Shown here in pieces: positions 16,119 to 24,827 of a stretch of 64,000 nucleotides of DNA. The notes under the pieces were generated by a model. That model worked only from the letters and a program-made list of their open reading frames with translations. It was not told the DNA's origin and made no database searches. This DNA is from Mucilaginibacter sp. OK098 (GTDB lineage: Bacteria; Bacteroidota; Bacteroidia; Sphingobacteriales; Sphingobacteriaceae): the NCBI RefSeq assembly GCF_900142915.1, contig NZ_FRCM01000001.1:992001-1056000 (forward strand), given 5' to 3'. The translations under genes were made by a program, and so were the position numbers. Each line of letters begins with the position of its first letter. Position 1 is the first letter of the stretch.

Positions 16119-16496
16119 GGTGTTAATTTGTTTTAATTTTAGAATGATATTATCATTTGCTTTATACTGTTTGTTGTTGCAAACGATGAATTCATTGTGT
16201 CAAATTTTATATATCTATGACTACTGAAATCAGCCATAGTTTAACCACAACACGCAATCATTTTATCATTATGTACTATTAGTAAATTATATTCTTATAT
16301 ATAAGACATTTACAGAATTAAATTCCAAACAAAAAGCAATCATCTTATTAAAAGCATATTTTATTCTTTTAAATATTATTGGATATTTTGTCAATAAAAG
16401 GCAACTCACTTATTAATTAGTATTTAAGCTTAGCTGTAAATAAGTGTTGTAACTATTTTAGTACAAAACTTGCCTGCTTATTTAAGGTAGTTTCAA
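16119..16496. other. AT-rich intergenic region without recognised gene
   Basis: About 380 bases of very AT-rich DNA between two divergent genes. I found no open frame, repeat family member or strong hairpin. It presumably holds the promoters of both flanking genes, of which only the right-hand -7 element is clear. Confidence 0.5.
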
Positions 16497-16504
16497 TAAC
16501 TTTG
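16497..16504 (+). promoter_or_regulatory. -7 promoter element for the quinoprotein dehydrogenase gene
   Basis: TAACTTTG matches TAnnTTTG exactly, 20 bases before the ATG. A TTG at 16470 could be a -33 element at somewhat long spacing. Confidence 0.45.
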
Positions 16505-16524
16505 ATCAACTAATTTCAGCACTT

Positions 16525-17820
16525 ATGAAAATGAAAAAATTGTTTGTCTTTCTGTTGCCTGTATTTGCAATAGCAGGACTAATATTATTTAATGCCTGCA
16601 AAAATGCAGACACTAAAAACACGGGTACCATGGCCGATAGTACAAACACCGGGGCTGCCCCTACAGCAGCCAATGCAGGTTTAACCTTGCCGGCAGGATT
16701 TAGCGCCGCTGCTATAGCCGAGAATTTAAGTAGTCCGCGGCACCTGGTAGTTACCCCACAAAACGATATTTATGTTCACCTTTCAGGTTCAAACAATGGA
16801 AAGGGAATTTTAGTATTGCATGATGATGGCGATAAAGCTACTTTAAAAACCGGCTTCGCTAATTATGGCGGTACCGGGATCACCATTAAAAATGGTTATC
16901 TGTATGCCTCATCAAACAGTGACATTTATCGCTATAAATTGAACGATAAAAACGAAGTAATTGATCCGGCTAAACCTGAAACTATAGTGAGCGGCTTAAC
17001 CAATAAACGAATGCACAATTCAAAATCAATAGTGCTTGATAATGATGGCAACATTTATGTGAATATTGGCGCTTATTCAAATATTTGCGACGATTATGAC
17101 AAGGATAAAAAGGGATGTCCTGTTTTAGCAGATGCAGCAGGCATCTGGCAGTTTAAAGCCGACAAACTTAATCAGAAACAAAGTGATGGCGTCCGTTATG
17201 CAACAGGATTAAGAAATGTAGTTGGCTTAGATTGGAATCAACAGGATAACCAGCTTTTTGTAATGCAGCATGGCCGCGATGCGCTGCATGATCTTTATCC
17301 AAACTTATACACCGCAAAACAATCAGCCGATTTACCTGCCGAATGTATGTTTGCATTGAAAAATGGTGATAATGCAGGCTGGCCTTATTTATATTACGAC
17401 TGGATGCAGCACAAAAAAATGCTGGGCCCTGAATACGGCGGCGATGGCAAAAAAGAAGCAGACAGCAAATACCTTGAACCTGCAGCCGCTTATCCTGGCC
17501 ACTTTGCACCGGATGGCTTATTGTTTTACACCGGCAATCAATTCCCTGAAAAATATAAGAATGGCGCTTTCATAGCGTTCCATGGCTCATGGAACCGTGC
17601 TCCTGAACCACAGGAAGGGTATTGTGTAGTTTTCCAGCCTTTTAAAGATGGAAAACCTGATGGCAAGTATGAAATCTTTGCTGATGGCTTCGCTGGGCCG
17701 AATAAATCACCCGATGGAGCTTTACATCGCCCATGCGGCTTAGCACAAGGTCCGGACGGTTCGTTATATGTAACAGATGATCAAAAAGGAACTATTTATA
17801 AAATTACCTACAAAAAATAA
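16525..17820 (+). CDS. PQQ-dependent sugar (sorbosone-type) dehydrogenase, lipoprotein
   Basis: A 431-residue lipoprotein (lipobox LFNAC, Cys25). After a T/N/A-rich linker the chain forms a six-bladed quinoprotein beta-propeller of the soluble glucose/sorbosone dehydrogenase type: SSPRHLVVTPQNDIYVHL, ATGLRNVVGLDWNQ, FVMQHGRDALHDLYP, FIAFHGSWNRAP, and LHRPCGLAQGPDGSLYVTDD near the end. Such enzymes oxidise aldoses or sorbosone with PQQ. It is two bases upstream of a cytochrome c gene, a likely electron acceptor. No PQQ synthesis genes are in the window, so cofactor supply is unknown. A second ATG at 16531 is possible. Confidence 0.85.
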   Translation: MKMKKLFVFLLPVFAIAGLILFNACKNADTKNTGTMADSTNTGAAPTAANAGLTLPAGFSAAAIAENLSSPRHLVVTPQNDIYVHLSGSNNGKGILVLHDDGDKATLKTGFANYGGTGITIKNGYLYASSNSDIYRYKLNDKNEVIDPAKPETIVSGLTNKRMHNSKSIVLDNDGNIYVNIGAYSNICDDYDKDKKGCPVLADAAGIWQFKADKLNQKQSDGVRYATGLRNVVGLDWNQQDNQLFVMQHGRDALHDLYPNLYTAKQSADLPAECMFALKNGDNAGWPYLYYDWMQHKKMLGPEYGGDGKKEADSKYLEPAAAYPGHFAPDGLLFYTGNQFPEKYKNGAFIAFHGSWNRAPEPQEGYCVVFQPFKDGKPDGKYEIFADGFAGPNKSPDGALHRPCGLAQGPDGSLYVTDDQKGTIYKITYKK

Positions 17821-17822
17821 TT

Positions 17823-18251
17823 ATGAAATTTAAAATTGCCTGTTTGGCACTAGTGACATCTTTGTTTGTACTTAATTTAAATGCACAAGTAAGGCACACC
17901 AAAAAACATAGTAGTTCCGGTTCGGCAATGGCGAGAGGTAAGATTGTTTATAACAGCATTTGTTTAAGCTGCCACATGGCAGGAGGTGCAGGTGTACCGC
18001 ATTTAAACCCGCCGTTGATCAATACAACTTACGTATTAGGTGATAAGGCAAAGCTGATAAAAATTGTGCTGAATGGTTTTAATGAAGATGTGGAGATAAA
18101 CGGCCAGACCTATTCAAATACCATGACCCCGCACAGCGATTTAAAAGACCAGCAAATTGCCGATGTGTTAACTTATGTACGTAAAAGCTTCGGCAATAAG
18201 GCAAGCTCAGTAAGCGCTGTCGAAGTGAAAAAGGTTAGAGCGTCTAAGTGA
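17823..18251 (+). CDS. Monoheme cytochrome c, periplasmic
   Basis: A 142-residue class I cytochrome c. A signal peptide (residues 1-21) precedes the heme site CLSCH (Cys47, Cys50, His51). The probable axial methionine is in YSNTMTPHSDL, and the C-terminal helix IADVLTYVRKSFG is typical. Starting two bases after the stop of the quinoprotein dehydrogenase, it is almost certainly cotranscribed and probably takes its electrons. Confidence 0.9.
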   Translation: MKFKIACLALVTSLFVLNLNAQVRHTKKHSSSGSAMARGKIVYNSICLSCHMAGGAGVPHLNPPLINTTYVLGDKAKLIKIVLNGFNEDVEINGQTYSNTMTPHSDLKDQQIADVLTYVRKSFGNKASSVSAVEVKKVRASK

Positions 18252-18270
18252 TTTTACTGATTTTTTAAAG

Positions 18271-18307
18271 AAGATTACACCGATAAAAAACAAATCGGTG
18301 TAATCTT
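18271..18307. terminator. Bidirectional terminator between convergent genes
   Basis: AAGATTACACCGAT pairs perfectly with ATCGGTGTAATCTT (14 bp) around an A-rich loop, between the cytochrome c gene and the cysteine hydrolase gene. Confidence 0.8.
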
Positions 18308-18315
18308 ATCCTAAA

Positions 18316-18861
18316 TCATATTGCAGGCAATGGTGATATTACAGCCCCCATATTTGCAAGCTGTAATAATGCAGATCTCCGTACCTCATCTGCCGTTTGT
18401 AAGCCAAGTATTTCATGGTTTATCTCACAGGCGCCTGTCCCATTAGGGTCAATAAAAACTTTCAGATCGGCCATAATAGCTTCACGAGCAGTTGTTGACA
18501 CGCAACCATGTGTATAAAAGCCCACAATCAATACTTCATCAGCAGCTGCAGTTTTTAACCAGGAGCCTAAATCAGTTCCTGTAAACGCGCCATACACATC
18601 TTTTTGAAATTCCTTTTCCTTTACAGTGCCTGGTCTTGGTCCAAAGCCCGGCACAAATTCGGCTCCCCATGTACCAGGTACAAATGCCGGTGATTCTGCT
18701 GGCCGGTTAAAATGCCTTATCCAGGCAACCAGGCCATCTTTACTTCTTGCCTGTTCAACTCTTTGTCTTATTACTTCAATCGCATCTAAATGGTTAGGTA
18801 CCGGTCTTTTACCGTTTTTTGAAAATTCATTCTGGGCGTCAATAATTATTAGTGCTTGCAT
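18316..18861 (-). CDS. Isochorismatase-like cysteine hydrolase
   Basis: A 181-residue single-domain protein of the isochorismatase-like superfamily. The triad is visible: Asp8 in ALIIIDAQNEF, Lys in EFQKDVYGAF, and nucleophile Cys120 in GFYTHGCVSTTARE. Family members hydrolyse nicotinamide, ureidoacrylate, N-carbamoyl compounds or isochorismate, and the sequence does not distinguish these. It is the last gene of a loosely spaced minus-strand group, with ~80 bases before it. Confidence 0.88.
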   Translation of the reverse strand: MQALIIIDAQNEFSKNGKRPVPNHLDAIEVIRQRVEQARSKDGLVAWIRHFNRPAESPAFVPGTWGAEFVPGFGPRPGTVKEKEFQKDVYGAFTGTDLGSWLKTAAADEVLIVGFYTHGCVSTTAREAIMADLKVFIDPNGTGACEINHEILGLQTADEVRRSALLQLANMGAVISPLPAI

Positions 18862-18914
18862 AATAAATGTGTTTTAAATATTATTCTGCAAGGTAGTTTC
18901 ACCGCCTCAGGCTG

Positions 18915-18935
18915 GCAACCTGATTCTTGCTGAGT
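18915..18935. repeat. 21-base direct repeat, copy 1
   Basis: GCAACCTGATTCTTGCTGAG followed by T, found again with one change at 21805-21825. It lies just downstream (on the minus strand) of the ATP-grasp gene. Confidence 0.4.
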
Positions 18936-18941
18936 GAATTT

Positions 18942-19814
18942 TCAACTTTTGCCCATTGATAAATTATGAAGCGCTTCATAAAAGTTTTCACAGGCATTTT
19001 CATTGCTTCCAATAAATAAAGCGGGTTCTATCAGTTCTAATTCCATCAGATAAAATTCATCGTTATTTAATAATATCCCATCTACCCTGGCATAAAGCAA
19101 GGGTTTATTAATTGTGTTTAATAATGATTGTGCTTTCTTTAAAACGCTTTCCACCGGATACGCAGGTTCATCTGTCCCTCCAAATTGAGCCTGAACCCTA
19201 AAATCGCCCGGTTTTGCCTTTTTTAAGATGGCATGACTGAATTTCTTATTAAAAAACAAAAGTGATAGTTCTCCATTTGTAATAATTTCATCCATGAATT
19301 TTTGAACTATTACATCTCCATATTGAAGCATTTCCGCAAAACGAAGCTCATCAGCTGCAGCACTCAAAGCAGTAGTAGTCCATGTATTGAATGAACCACC
19401 CGAAACTGCAGGCTTAATTACCGCCTTATCCCAATTATTAATCGCCATAATATCAGTTAACCTGATAATTGAATTTTGAAGGCAAAAATGATATGGAGGC
19501 AGCAATGCACCTAGCGGAGAAAGATCAGCCAGGTATTTTTTATTTTGATTCCATTTTACTATAGAAACAGAGTTTAAAACTATACAACCCAATAATTCAA
19601 GCTTATCAAGCCATGCATTAAATTCATCTATCCGGGTATGATAATCCCACATAGAGCGCAGTATAATTGCGTCGTAAGCTTGCCAGTTTACTGTTATATC
19701 ATCCCATATGGCGGGCACCACAACAATATTTTTATTTAGCAGATATTTGCTTAACAACAGATCGTCATTAGTTAGTAAAGGTTCTTTACTGCAGGTTACA
19801 AAACATATTTTCAT
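18942..19814 (-). CDS. ATP-grasp domain protein (glutathione-synthetase/DcsG-like)
   Basis: A 290-residue protein. Residues 1-90 are an N-terminal pre-ATP-grasp Rossmann-like domain (AIILRSMWDYH is typical of the DcsG/RimK-like group). The ATP-grasp core has KAVIKPAVSGGSFNTW (nucleotide-binding Lys and Gly-rich loop), IVQKFMDEI, LLYARVDGILLN and the metal-binding segment YLMELELIEPALFI. It would join a carboxylate to an amine or thiol through an acyl phosphate. D-cycloserine cyclo-ligase DcsG is a distant relative, but no cycloserine genes are nearby. The substrate is unknown. Confidence 0.8.
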   Translation of the reverse strand: MKICFVTCSKEPLLTNDDLLLSKYLLNKNIVVVPAIWDDITVNWQAYDAIILRSMWDYHTRIDEFNAWLDKLELLGCIVLNSVSIVKWNQNKKYLADLSPLGALLPPYHFCLQNSIIRLTDIMAINNWDKAVIKPAVSGGSFNTWTTTALSAAADELRFAEMLQYGDVIVQKFMDEIITNGELSLLFFNKKFSHAILKKAKPGDFRVQAQFGGTDEPAYPVESVLKKAQSLLNTINKPLLYARVDGILLNNDEFYLMELELIEPALFIGSNENACENFYEALHNLSMGKS

Positions 19815-19904
19815 AATATTAACTTTAATTCATCCGGTTTGGTAAACCTGATTTTGTTTGTTTAATTCTTCGGGGAATACGTTATAATTAAGGTGAGTGA
19901 TTTT

Positions 19905-20765
19905 TTATTTTGATTGCAGGCTAATTTCATTTTTACCCATTTCCCATGCAATCATAGCCTGCTTTCTTACCCTGCCATAACTAAAGTTCCCCACATCTCC
20001 GCTGTTGCATATGATACGATGGCAGGGTATAAGATATAATATTGGGTTTTTACCCGCTGCTGTAGCTACTGATCTGATACTGTTGGGATAGCCTATTTGA
20101 TCAGAGACTTGTTTATAGGTTTGTACATTACCGAACGGAATATTAACCAGGGCTTGCCACACTTTTATTTGGAAATCGGTTCCCTGAACCAATAAGTTAA
20201 GCTTTTCTTTATCTGCTGCACCGGGCTTAAATATCTTTTGTACATATGTTTGGGTAAGGTCAGGCCGGTGGTTTAAAGTTGCGAAATGCCATTTTTGCGA
20301 GAAAAGCCGGTATTCATCACGCTTACTATCTTCGTCAATAAAATGAAAGTCGCACACTCCTCTTTCGGTAACAGCTATAAAACACATACCGAAGGGCGTT
20401 GCGTGATAACCATATACAATTTCCAGTCCCATACCAGCCGATTTGAACTGCTGCGGACTAACCCCCTCAATGTTTACAAACAGATCATACACCCTGGATT
20501 GGCTTGAAAGGCCGGCAATCCCGGCTGCTTCAATAACATTTTGTGTTTGTTGTATTTGGTTTTTTAAATGCTCAAGCGTAAGGTATTGAACAAATTTTTT
20601 AGGTGTTAACCCAACCCAATCCAAAAACATCCGCTGAAAATGAAACGGGCTAAGGTTTACTTTTTCGGCAATTACATCAAGGTCTGGTTGTGACTTGAAA
20701 TTTGCTGTAAGGTAACTTACTGCTTTCTCAATCCGGTAATAATTTACTGTCAGGTCTTTAACCAT
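19905..20765 (-). CDS. AraC-type regulator fused to methylated-DNA-protein-cysteine methyltransferase (Ada-like)
   Basis: A 286-residue fusion. Residues ~10-110 are an AraC helix-turn-helix pair (VIAEKVNLSPFHFQRMFLDW, VGLTPKKFVQYLTLEHLK). From ~125 on is the O6-methylguanine-DNA methyltransferase, with active-site Cys248 in LIPCHRII and the recognition segment VWQALVNIPFGNVQTY. It lacks the N-terminal zinc domain with the methylphosphotriester-accepting Cys of E. coli Ada, so it should repair O6-alkylguanine but cannot be switched by the classical N-terminal methylation. This short architecture is common in bacteria. Confidence 0.9.
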   Translation of the reverse strand: MVKDLTVNYYRIEKAVSYLTANFKSQPDLDVIAEKVNLSPFHFQRMFLDWVGLTPKKFVQYLTLEHLKNQIQQTQNVIEAAGIAGLSSQSRVYDLFVNIEGVSPQQFKSAGMGLEIVYGYHATPFGMCFIAVTERGVCDFHFIDEDSKRDEYRLFSQKWHFATLNHRPDLTQTYVQKIFKPGAADKEKLNLLVQGTDFQIKVWQALVNIPFGNVQTYKQVSDQIGYPNSIRSVATAAGKNPILYLIPCHRIICNSGDVGNFSYGRVRKQAMIAWEMGKNEISLQSK

Positions 20766-20819
20766 ATAGCACTAAAGGTAATACTCATAAAACTGGTTTT
20801 CCAATTTATTGAACCAAAG

Positions 20820-21755
20820 TTAATTTATGCTATTTCTTTTAAAAAAACTCAGGATTAATTCGGCAATTTCTGCTGTATTATTTTCGGTTGCCGCCCAGTG
20901 GCCCCCATTTAACAAATGAATTTCGGCTTTGGGGACATCTTTCAGGTAAGCCAATGCCCCGGGAACTGTAAAAAAAGTATCTTCTTTACCCCATGTAATT
21001 AAAACAGGAGGCTGATACTTTTTCAGGTATTGGTGCCATAGCGGATAACTTTTTACATTATTACCATAGTCAAACCATAATTGCATAAACAATTCAAGCC
21101 TCCCCGGCTTTAACATTATATCAGCATCTAAAATATGCCTGTCAGGGTTTACCGCAGTCGAAAAATTCCATTGCCCGGGCAAAACTGAACTGGCTTTGCG
21201 ATAATAATTTATCCAATCAGTTTCATATTTTTTATTTTTATCACGCCAATACTGCTGTAATTCGCCGTTAGGGTCCTGCGCCTCGGGGAAGCCATCCATA
21301 TAAGCGTTACCATTTTGAATAATTAATGCTGTTATATTTTCAGGATGTTTAAGTGCTAATCTAAAGCCTACTGGTGCCCCATAATCCTGCATAAATAAGC
21401 TGTACTTATGTATTTTGAGTTGGTTTAATAATAAATCAATGCTATTGCTAATGTTATCAAAGGTAAAGGGATAGTTTTCTGACGATGGGACATCAGAATA
21501 GCCATGACCCGGATAATCAGGCGCTATTAAAAAGAAATCTATTTTCAATAATTGCATAAGGCCCTGGTACATAACAGATGAGCTGGGAAAACCATGCAGC
21601 AATACAATAACCGGGTTGCCCGGATTACCCGCTGTTCTGTAAAAAATCTTTACCCCGTTTATACTTTCCCAATGGTATGAAAAATCGTTGGATTGCGCTG
21701 TGCATCTGTTACTGTATAAAAAAACAAGAAAACAGATAAATACTTTTTTAAACAT
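20820..21755 (-). CDS. Secreted alpha/beta hydrolase with Asp nucleophile (epoxide hydrolase/haloalkane dehalogenase-like)
   Basis: A 311-residue exported protein (signal peptide to about residue 20). The fold signatures are LLHGFPSSSVMYQ (oxyanion region), DYPGHGYSD, and the nucleophile elbow FMQDYGAPVGF. Here Asp124 sits where lipases carry Ser, as in epoxide hydrolases and haloalkane dehalogenases. The terminal catalytic His is in LNGGHWAATEN. The substrate is unknown. Confidence 0.85.
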   Translation of the reverse strand: MFKKVFICFLVFLYSNRCTAQSNDFSYHWESINGVKIFYRTAGNPGNPVIVLLHGFPSSSVMYQGLMQLLKIDFFLIAPDYPGHGYSDVPSSENYPFTFDNISNSIDLLLNQLKIHKYSLFMQDYGAPVGFRLALKHPENITALIIQNGNAYMDGFPEAQDPNGELQQYWRDKNKKYETDWINYYRKASSVLPGQWNFSTAVNPDRHILDADIMLKPGRLELFMQLWFDYGNNVKSYPLWHQYLKKYQPPVLITWGKEDTFFTVPGALAYLKDVPKAEIHLLNGGHWAATENNTAEIAELILSFFKRNSIN

Positions 21756-21804
21756 TCTTTAAACTTTTAAATCAAAGCAAAGTTTAAAAGAAAGCCAAAG
21801 CCCT

Positions 21805-21825
21805 GCAACCTGATTCTTGCGGAGT
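21805..21825. repeat. 21-base direct repeat, copy 2
   Basis: GCAACCTGATTCTTGCGGAG with the following T matches 18915-18935 at 20 of 21 positions. Both copies are intergenic, in the same orientation, next to minus-strand genes. Meaning unknown. Confidence 0.4.
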
Positions 21826-21917
21826 ATTGAATGCTTTACGATGGCTACTCAATAATATAATCAACAACTGTTCACCTAATCAACACAATCAACCTAATAA
21901 ACTAACTAACTTTTTTA

Positions 21918-21925
21918 TATTTTTG
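21918..21925 (+). promoter_or_regulatory. -7 promoter element for the glycosyltransferase cluster
   Basis: TATTTTTG matches TAnnTTTG and lies 46 bases before the first glycosyltransferase start codon. It is the only such match in this gap that I noticed. Confidence 0.4.
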
Positions 21926-21970
21926 CGGTTGATCTGGAAGATACCTTATCTCCGGTCCCATCCCTAATAA

Positions 21971-22921
21971 ATGGATATATCAGTAGTAGTACCACTTTAT
22001 AATGAAATAGAATCGTTACCTGAGCTTACCTCATGGATAAGCCGCGTAATGGACGATAACCGGTTTACCTACGAAGTGATCCTTGTTGACGACGGCAGCA
22101 ACGATGGTTCGTGGGAAATGATCAGGAAGCTTAATACAGGCAATCCCTTTATAAAAGGCATTAAATTCAGGCGCAATTATGGCAAGTCGGCGGCTTTAAA
22201 TACCGGCTTTGAAGCTGCAAAGGGTAATGTAATTATTACCATGGATGCTGACCTGCAGGATAGCCCGGATGAGATCCCTGAATTATACCGCCGCATTGTA
22301 GAAGAGAAATATGATCTTATTTCAGGCTGGAAGGCAAAACGACATGATCCGCTAAGCAAAACTATCCCTACAAAATTATTCAATGCCGCAACGCGCCGCA
22401 TGTCGGGCATTCATAACCTGCATGATTTTAATTGCGGTTTAAAAGCATACCGCAAAACTGTAGTTAAAAATATTGAAGTTTATGGCGAAATGCACCGTTA
22501 TATCCCGGTGATAGCCAAATGGGCGGGTTTTGCTAAAATTGGCGAGCAGATAGTTGAACATCGTCCACGCAAATACGGTAAAACTAAATTTGGCATTAGC
22601 CGGTTCATAAACGGGTTGTTAGATCTGATGTCGATATTTTTTGTCGGTAAGTTTGGCAAACGCCCAATGCACTTTTTTGGGGCAATGGGTACGTTGAGCT
22701 TTTTTGCAGGTACCATATGCGTCATCTGGATAATTTGGGAAAAGCTTTATAACCTTGCTCACCATATAGTGCCGAGGCAGCCAACCGATAATCCCTTGTT
22801 TTATATAGCCCTTGTAGCTGTAATATTAGGTTCGCAATTGTTTTTAACCGGCTTTGTTGCCGAACTGGTAGCCCGCAGCGCTCATGAACGGAATAAATAC
22901 CAGGTAGAGGAAGTTATTTGA
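21971..22921 (+). CDS. Family 2 glycosyltransferase with C-terminal membrane segments (GtrB/DPM-like)
   Basis: A 316-residue protein. The GT-A domain starts at VVPLYNEIESL and carries VILVDDGSNDGS, the metal-binding MDADLQDSPDEI and the acceptor-side segment FNCGLKAYRK. Two membrane helices follow near residues 235-255 and 270-295. This matches undecaprenyl-phosphate glycosyltransferases of the GtrB/ArnC type, which load one sugar from a nucleotide donor onto a lipid carrier at the inner membrane. It heads a plus-strand cluster with another GT2, a membrane protein and a GH3-like enzyme, but a repeat lies before the next gene. Confidence 0.88.
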   Translation: MDISVVVPLYNEIESLPELTSWISRVMDDNRFTYEVILVDDGSNDGSWEMIRKLNTGNPFIKGIKFRRNYGKSAALNTGFEAAKGNVIITMDADLQDSPDEIPELYRRIVEEKYDLISGWKAKRHDPLSKTIPTKLFNAATRRMSGIHNLHDFNCGLKAYRKTVVKNIEVYGEMHRYIPVIAKWAGFAKIGEQIVEHRPRKYGKTKFGISRFINGLLDLMSIFFVGKFGKRPMHFFGAMGTLSFFAGTICVIWIIWEKLYNLAHHIVPRQPTDNPLFYIALVAVILGSQLFLTGFVAELVARSAHERNKYQVEEVI

Positions 22922-22930
22922 TGTGTGAAT

Positions 22931-23143
22931 GTGCAGATATGCAAATGTGCGGATGAGAAAAATGAAATCAATGTGCAAATGTGCGAATTTTGGATGTGCG
23001 AATGAAAAGAAATATGTTGATGTTAAGAAAATTAGTTTGCCTATTTATGTTTACCATAATAAAAATTATTTCATCTGTTTTTAATTGTTTTTTCATCCCC
23101 ACATCCACAATCTGCACATCCGCACATCCAAAATTCGCACATT
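22931..23143. repeat. ATGTGCGGATG-type intergenic repeat forming a long hairpin
   Basis: The left part carries repeated units such as ATGTGCAGATATGC, ATGTGCGGATG and ATGTGCGAATTTTGGATGTG. The right part carries their complements. The segments 22978-23002 and 23118-23143 are almost perfectly complementary over ~25 bases. Related strings occur at 34361-34402 and 47792-47826. It separates two glycosyltransferase genes and codes for nothing visible. Confidence 0.65.
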
Positions 23144-23148
23144 AACAC

Positions 23149-24117
23149 ATGTTTTTTTCCATCATCATACCCCTATACAATCGCCCGCAGGAGATAAAAG
23201 AACTGCTGGAAACCCTTGTTATTCAAACCTATAAGGAGTTTGAGGTTTTGGTGATTGAAGACGGGTCAAAAGATGTTGCTGAAGACATTGTAAAAAGCTT
23301 TGCCGACAGGCTGGATGTTAAGTACTTTGTAAAGCAAAACGAAGGCCAGGGCTTTACCCGTAACTATGGCTTTGAGCGGGCAAAGGGCGATTATTTTGTA
23401 ATTTTCGATTCAGATTGCCTGATCCCTGAAGATTATTTACAGATAGTTAACGATTCACTTACAGCCAATCCTTTAGATGCTTATGGCGGCCCGGATGCTT
23501 CGCATCCATCGTTTACTCCTGTACAAAAAGCTATTAGCTATTCCATGACCTCCCCCTTCACAACCGGTGGCATTCGTGGCAATAAAAAAGGTATAGGCCA
23601 ATTTCATCCGCGTAGCTTTAATATGGGGATTTCGCGACAGGTATGGGAAAAAGCTGGCGGTTTTATCATCACCCGCTCGGGCGAGGATATTGAGTATAGT
23701 ATCCGTATTCATTCAATGGGATTTAAGATTGGACTGATTCCTGAGGCTAAAGTTTACCATAAACGCCGCACTAACTTTTTACAGTTTTATAAGCAGATCC
23801 ATTTCTTCGGGCGCGCCCGGATAAATGTTTATAAATTCTTCCCTGGCGAGCTTAAAGCGGTACATTTTTTTCCGGCTATATTTACACTATCATTATTATT
23901 TACATTAGTTGCTAACATATTTAACTGGCAAATAGCACAGTTATGTAATATTGTTCTGACACTTATTATTTTGTTGATATTTTTTCACTCATGGAGTAAA
24001 AATAAGTCAGCAAAAATCGCATTTTTGAGCTTAATAGCTTCCTTCATCCAGCTTATAGCCTATGGGCTTGGTTTCATGCAGGATTTTTTAAAAAGGGTAA
24101 TCTTAAAGTTATCTTAA
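23149..24117 (+). CDS. Family 2 glycosyltransferase, membrane-associated
   Basis: A 322-residue protein. The GT-A core begins at FSIIIPLYNRPQEI and has VLVIEDGSKD, the metal-site IFDSDCLIPEDY and the ED-type catalytic segment ITRSGEDIEYSIRIHSMGF. The C-terminal third has two membrane helices near residues 245-285. The donor and acceptor are unknown. It begins immediately after the repeat and ends seven bases before the next gene, so it is probably cotranscribed with it. Confidence 0.88.
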   Translation: MFFSIIIPLYNRPQEIKELLETLVIQTYKEFEVLVIEDGSKDVAEDIVKSFADRLDVKYFVKQNEGQGFTRNYGFERAKGDYFVIFDSDCLIPEDYLQIVNDSLTANPLDAYGGPDASHPSFTPVQKAISYSMTSPFTTGGIRGNKKGIGQFHPRSFNMGISRQVWEKAGGFIITRSGEDIEYSIRIHSMGFKIGLIPEAKVYHKRRTNFLQFYKQIHFFGRARINVYKFFPGELKAVHFFPAIFTLSLLFTLVANIFNWQIAQLCNIVLTLIILLIFFHSWSKNKSAKIAFLSLIASFIQLIAYGLGFMQDFLKRVILKLS

Positions 24118-24123
24118 TTATAT

Positions 24124-24825
24124 ATGTACCATCCATTTTCAGTAACCGAAACACTTAGTATTACATGGCATATTCTAAAAAAGAATTTTGCAACCATCGC
24201 TGTATATACACTGGTAGTTTTTGTTAGTGTGGGTGGTTTTGGCTTTTTGATATATGATTTGCTGAACGATGAAGTTTTAACTTCAATTGGCGTTGTACTT
24301 TTATTAATTGGTATCAGCTTTCTTTTTTTAGGGTTTATCAAACTAATTTTCCAGCTTATTGATAAAGAGTTTTACGATTTTGGCTTTGGCGACATCGTAC
24401 CTAAAATAAAAATGCTGGTCAGCTACCTTATTTTGCTGGTAATTGTAAGTACGCTGGCCGTTTTCATGACCAATGCTATCAAATATCTTGGTGATGGTAT
24501 TATACAGAGCATTTTGGGAATAGGGATCTTTATATTCATCCAATTTTTCTTTCTCTTCTACTTCCCTATTTGCGCCTGTTTTATTGTTGACGATCAATCA
24601 GGCCCGTTTGAATCAGTTGCCCAAAGTTTCAATTTAATAAAAGGGAATTTTGTTAAATATTTTTTACTATTTCTGCTGATTGAAGCATTGGTGTTTATTG
24701 GTTCTATAACGCGCATAGGGATGATATTTGTAATTCCGTTTGTAAACATGCTATTGGTAGTAGCCTACCGCAAACTTGTTTACAGCCATTTGGATGTAGA
24801 CGATGAAATTACCGAAACGCTTTAA
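24124..24825 (+). CDS. Hypothetical multi-pass membrane protein
   Basis: A 233-residue protein with about six hydrophobic segments (approx. 20-45, 58-82, 96-116, 126-152, 172-190, 195-213). The segment ESVAQSFNLIKGNFVKYFLLF resembles the repeat unit of DUF975/glycerophosphodiester-phosphodiesterase-type membrane domains, but I cannot assign it firmly. It is two bases upstream of the GH3-like gene and seven bases after a glycosyltransferase, so it may assist envelope or lipid-linked sugar synthesis. Confidence 0.7.
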   Translation: MYHPFSVTETLSITWHILKKNFATIAVYTLVVFVSVGGFGFLIYDLLNDEVLTSIGVVLLLIGISFLFLGFIKLIFQLIDKEFYDFGFGDIVPKIKMLVSYLILLVIVSTLAVFMTNAIKYLGDGIIQSILGIGIFIFIQFFFLFYFPICACFIVDDQSGPFESVAQSFNLIKGNFVKYFLLFLLIEALVFIGSITRIGMIFVIPFVNMLLVVAYRKLVYSHLDVDDEITETL

Positions 24826-24827
24826 TT

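Noticed and set aside
22931..23143. CRISPR-like array
   Set aside because: Units are short, irregular and inverted across the region, with no uniform spacers and no cas genes nearby.
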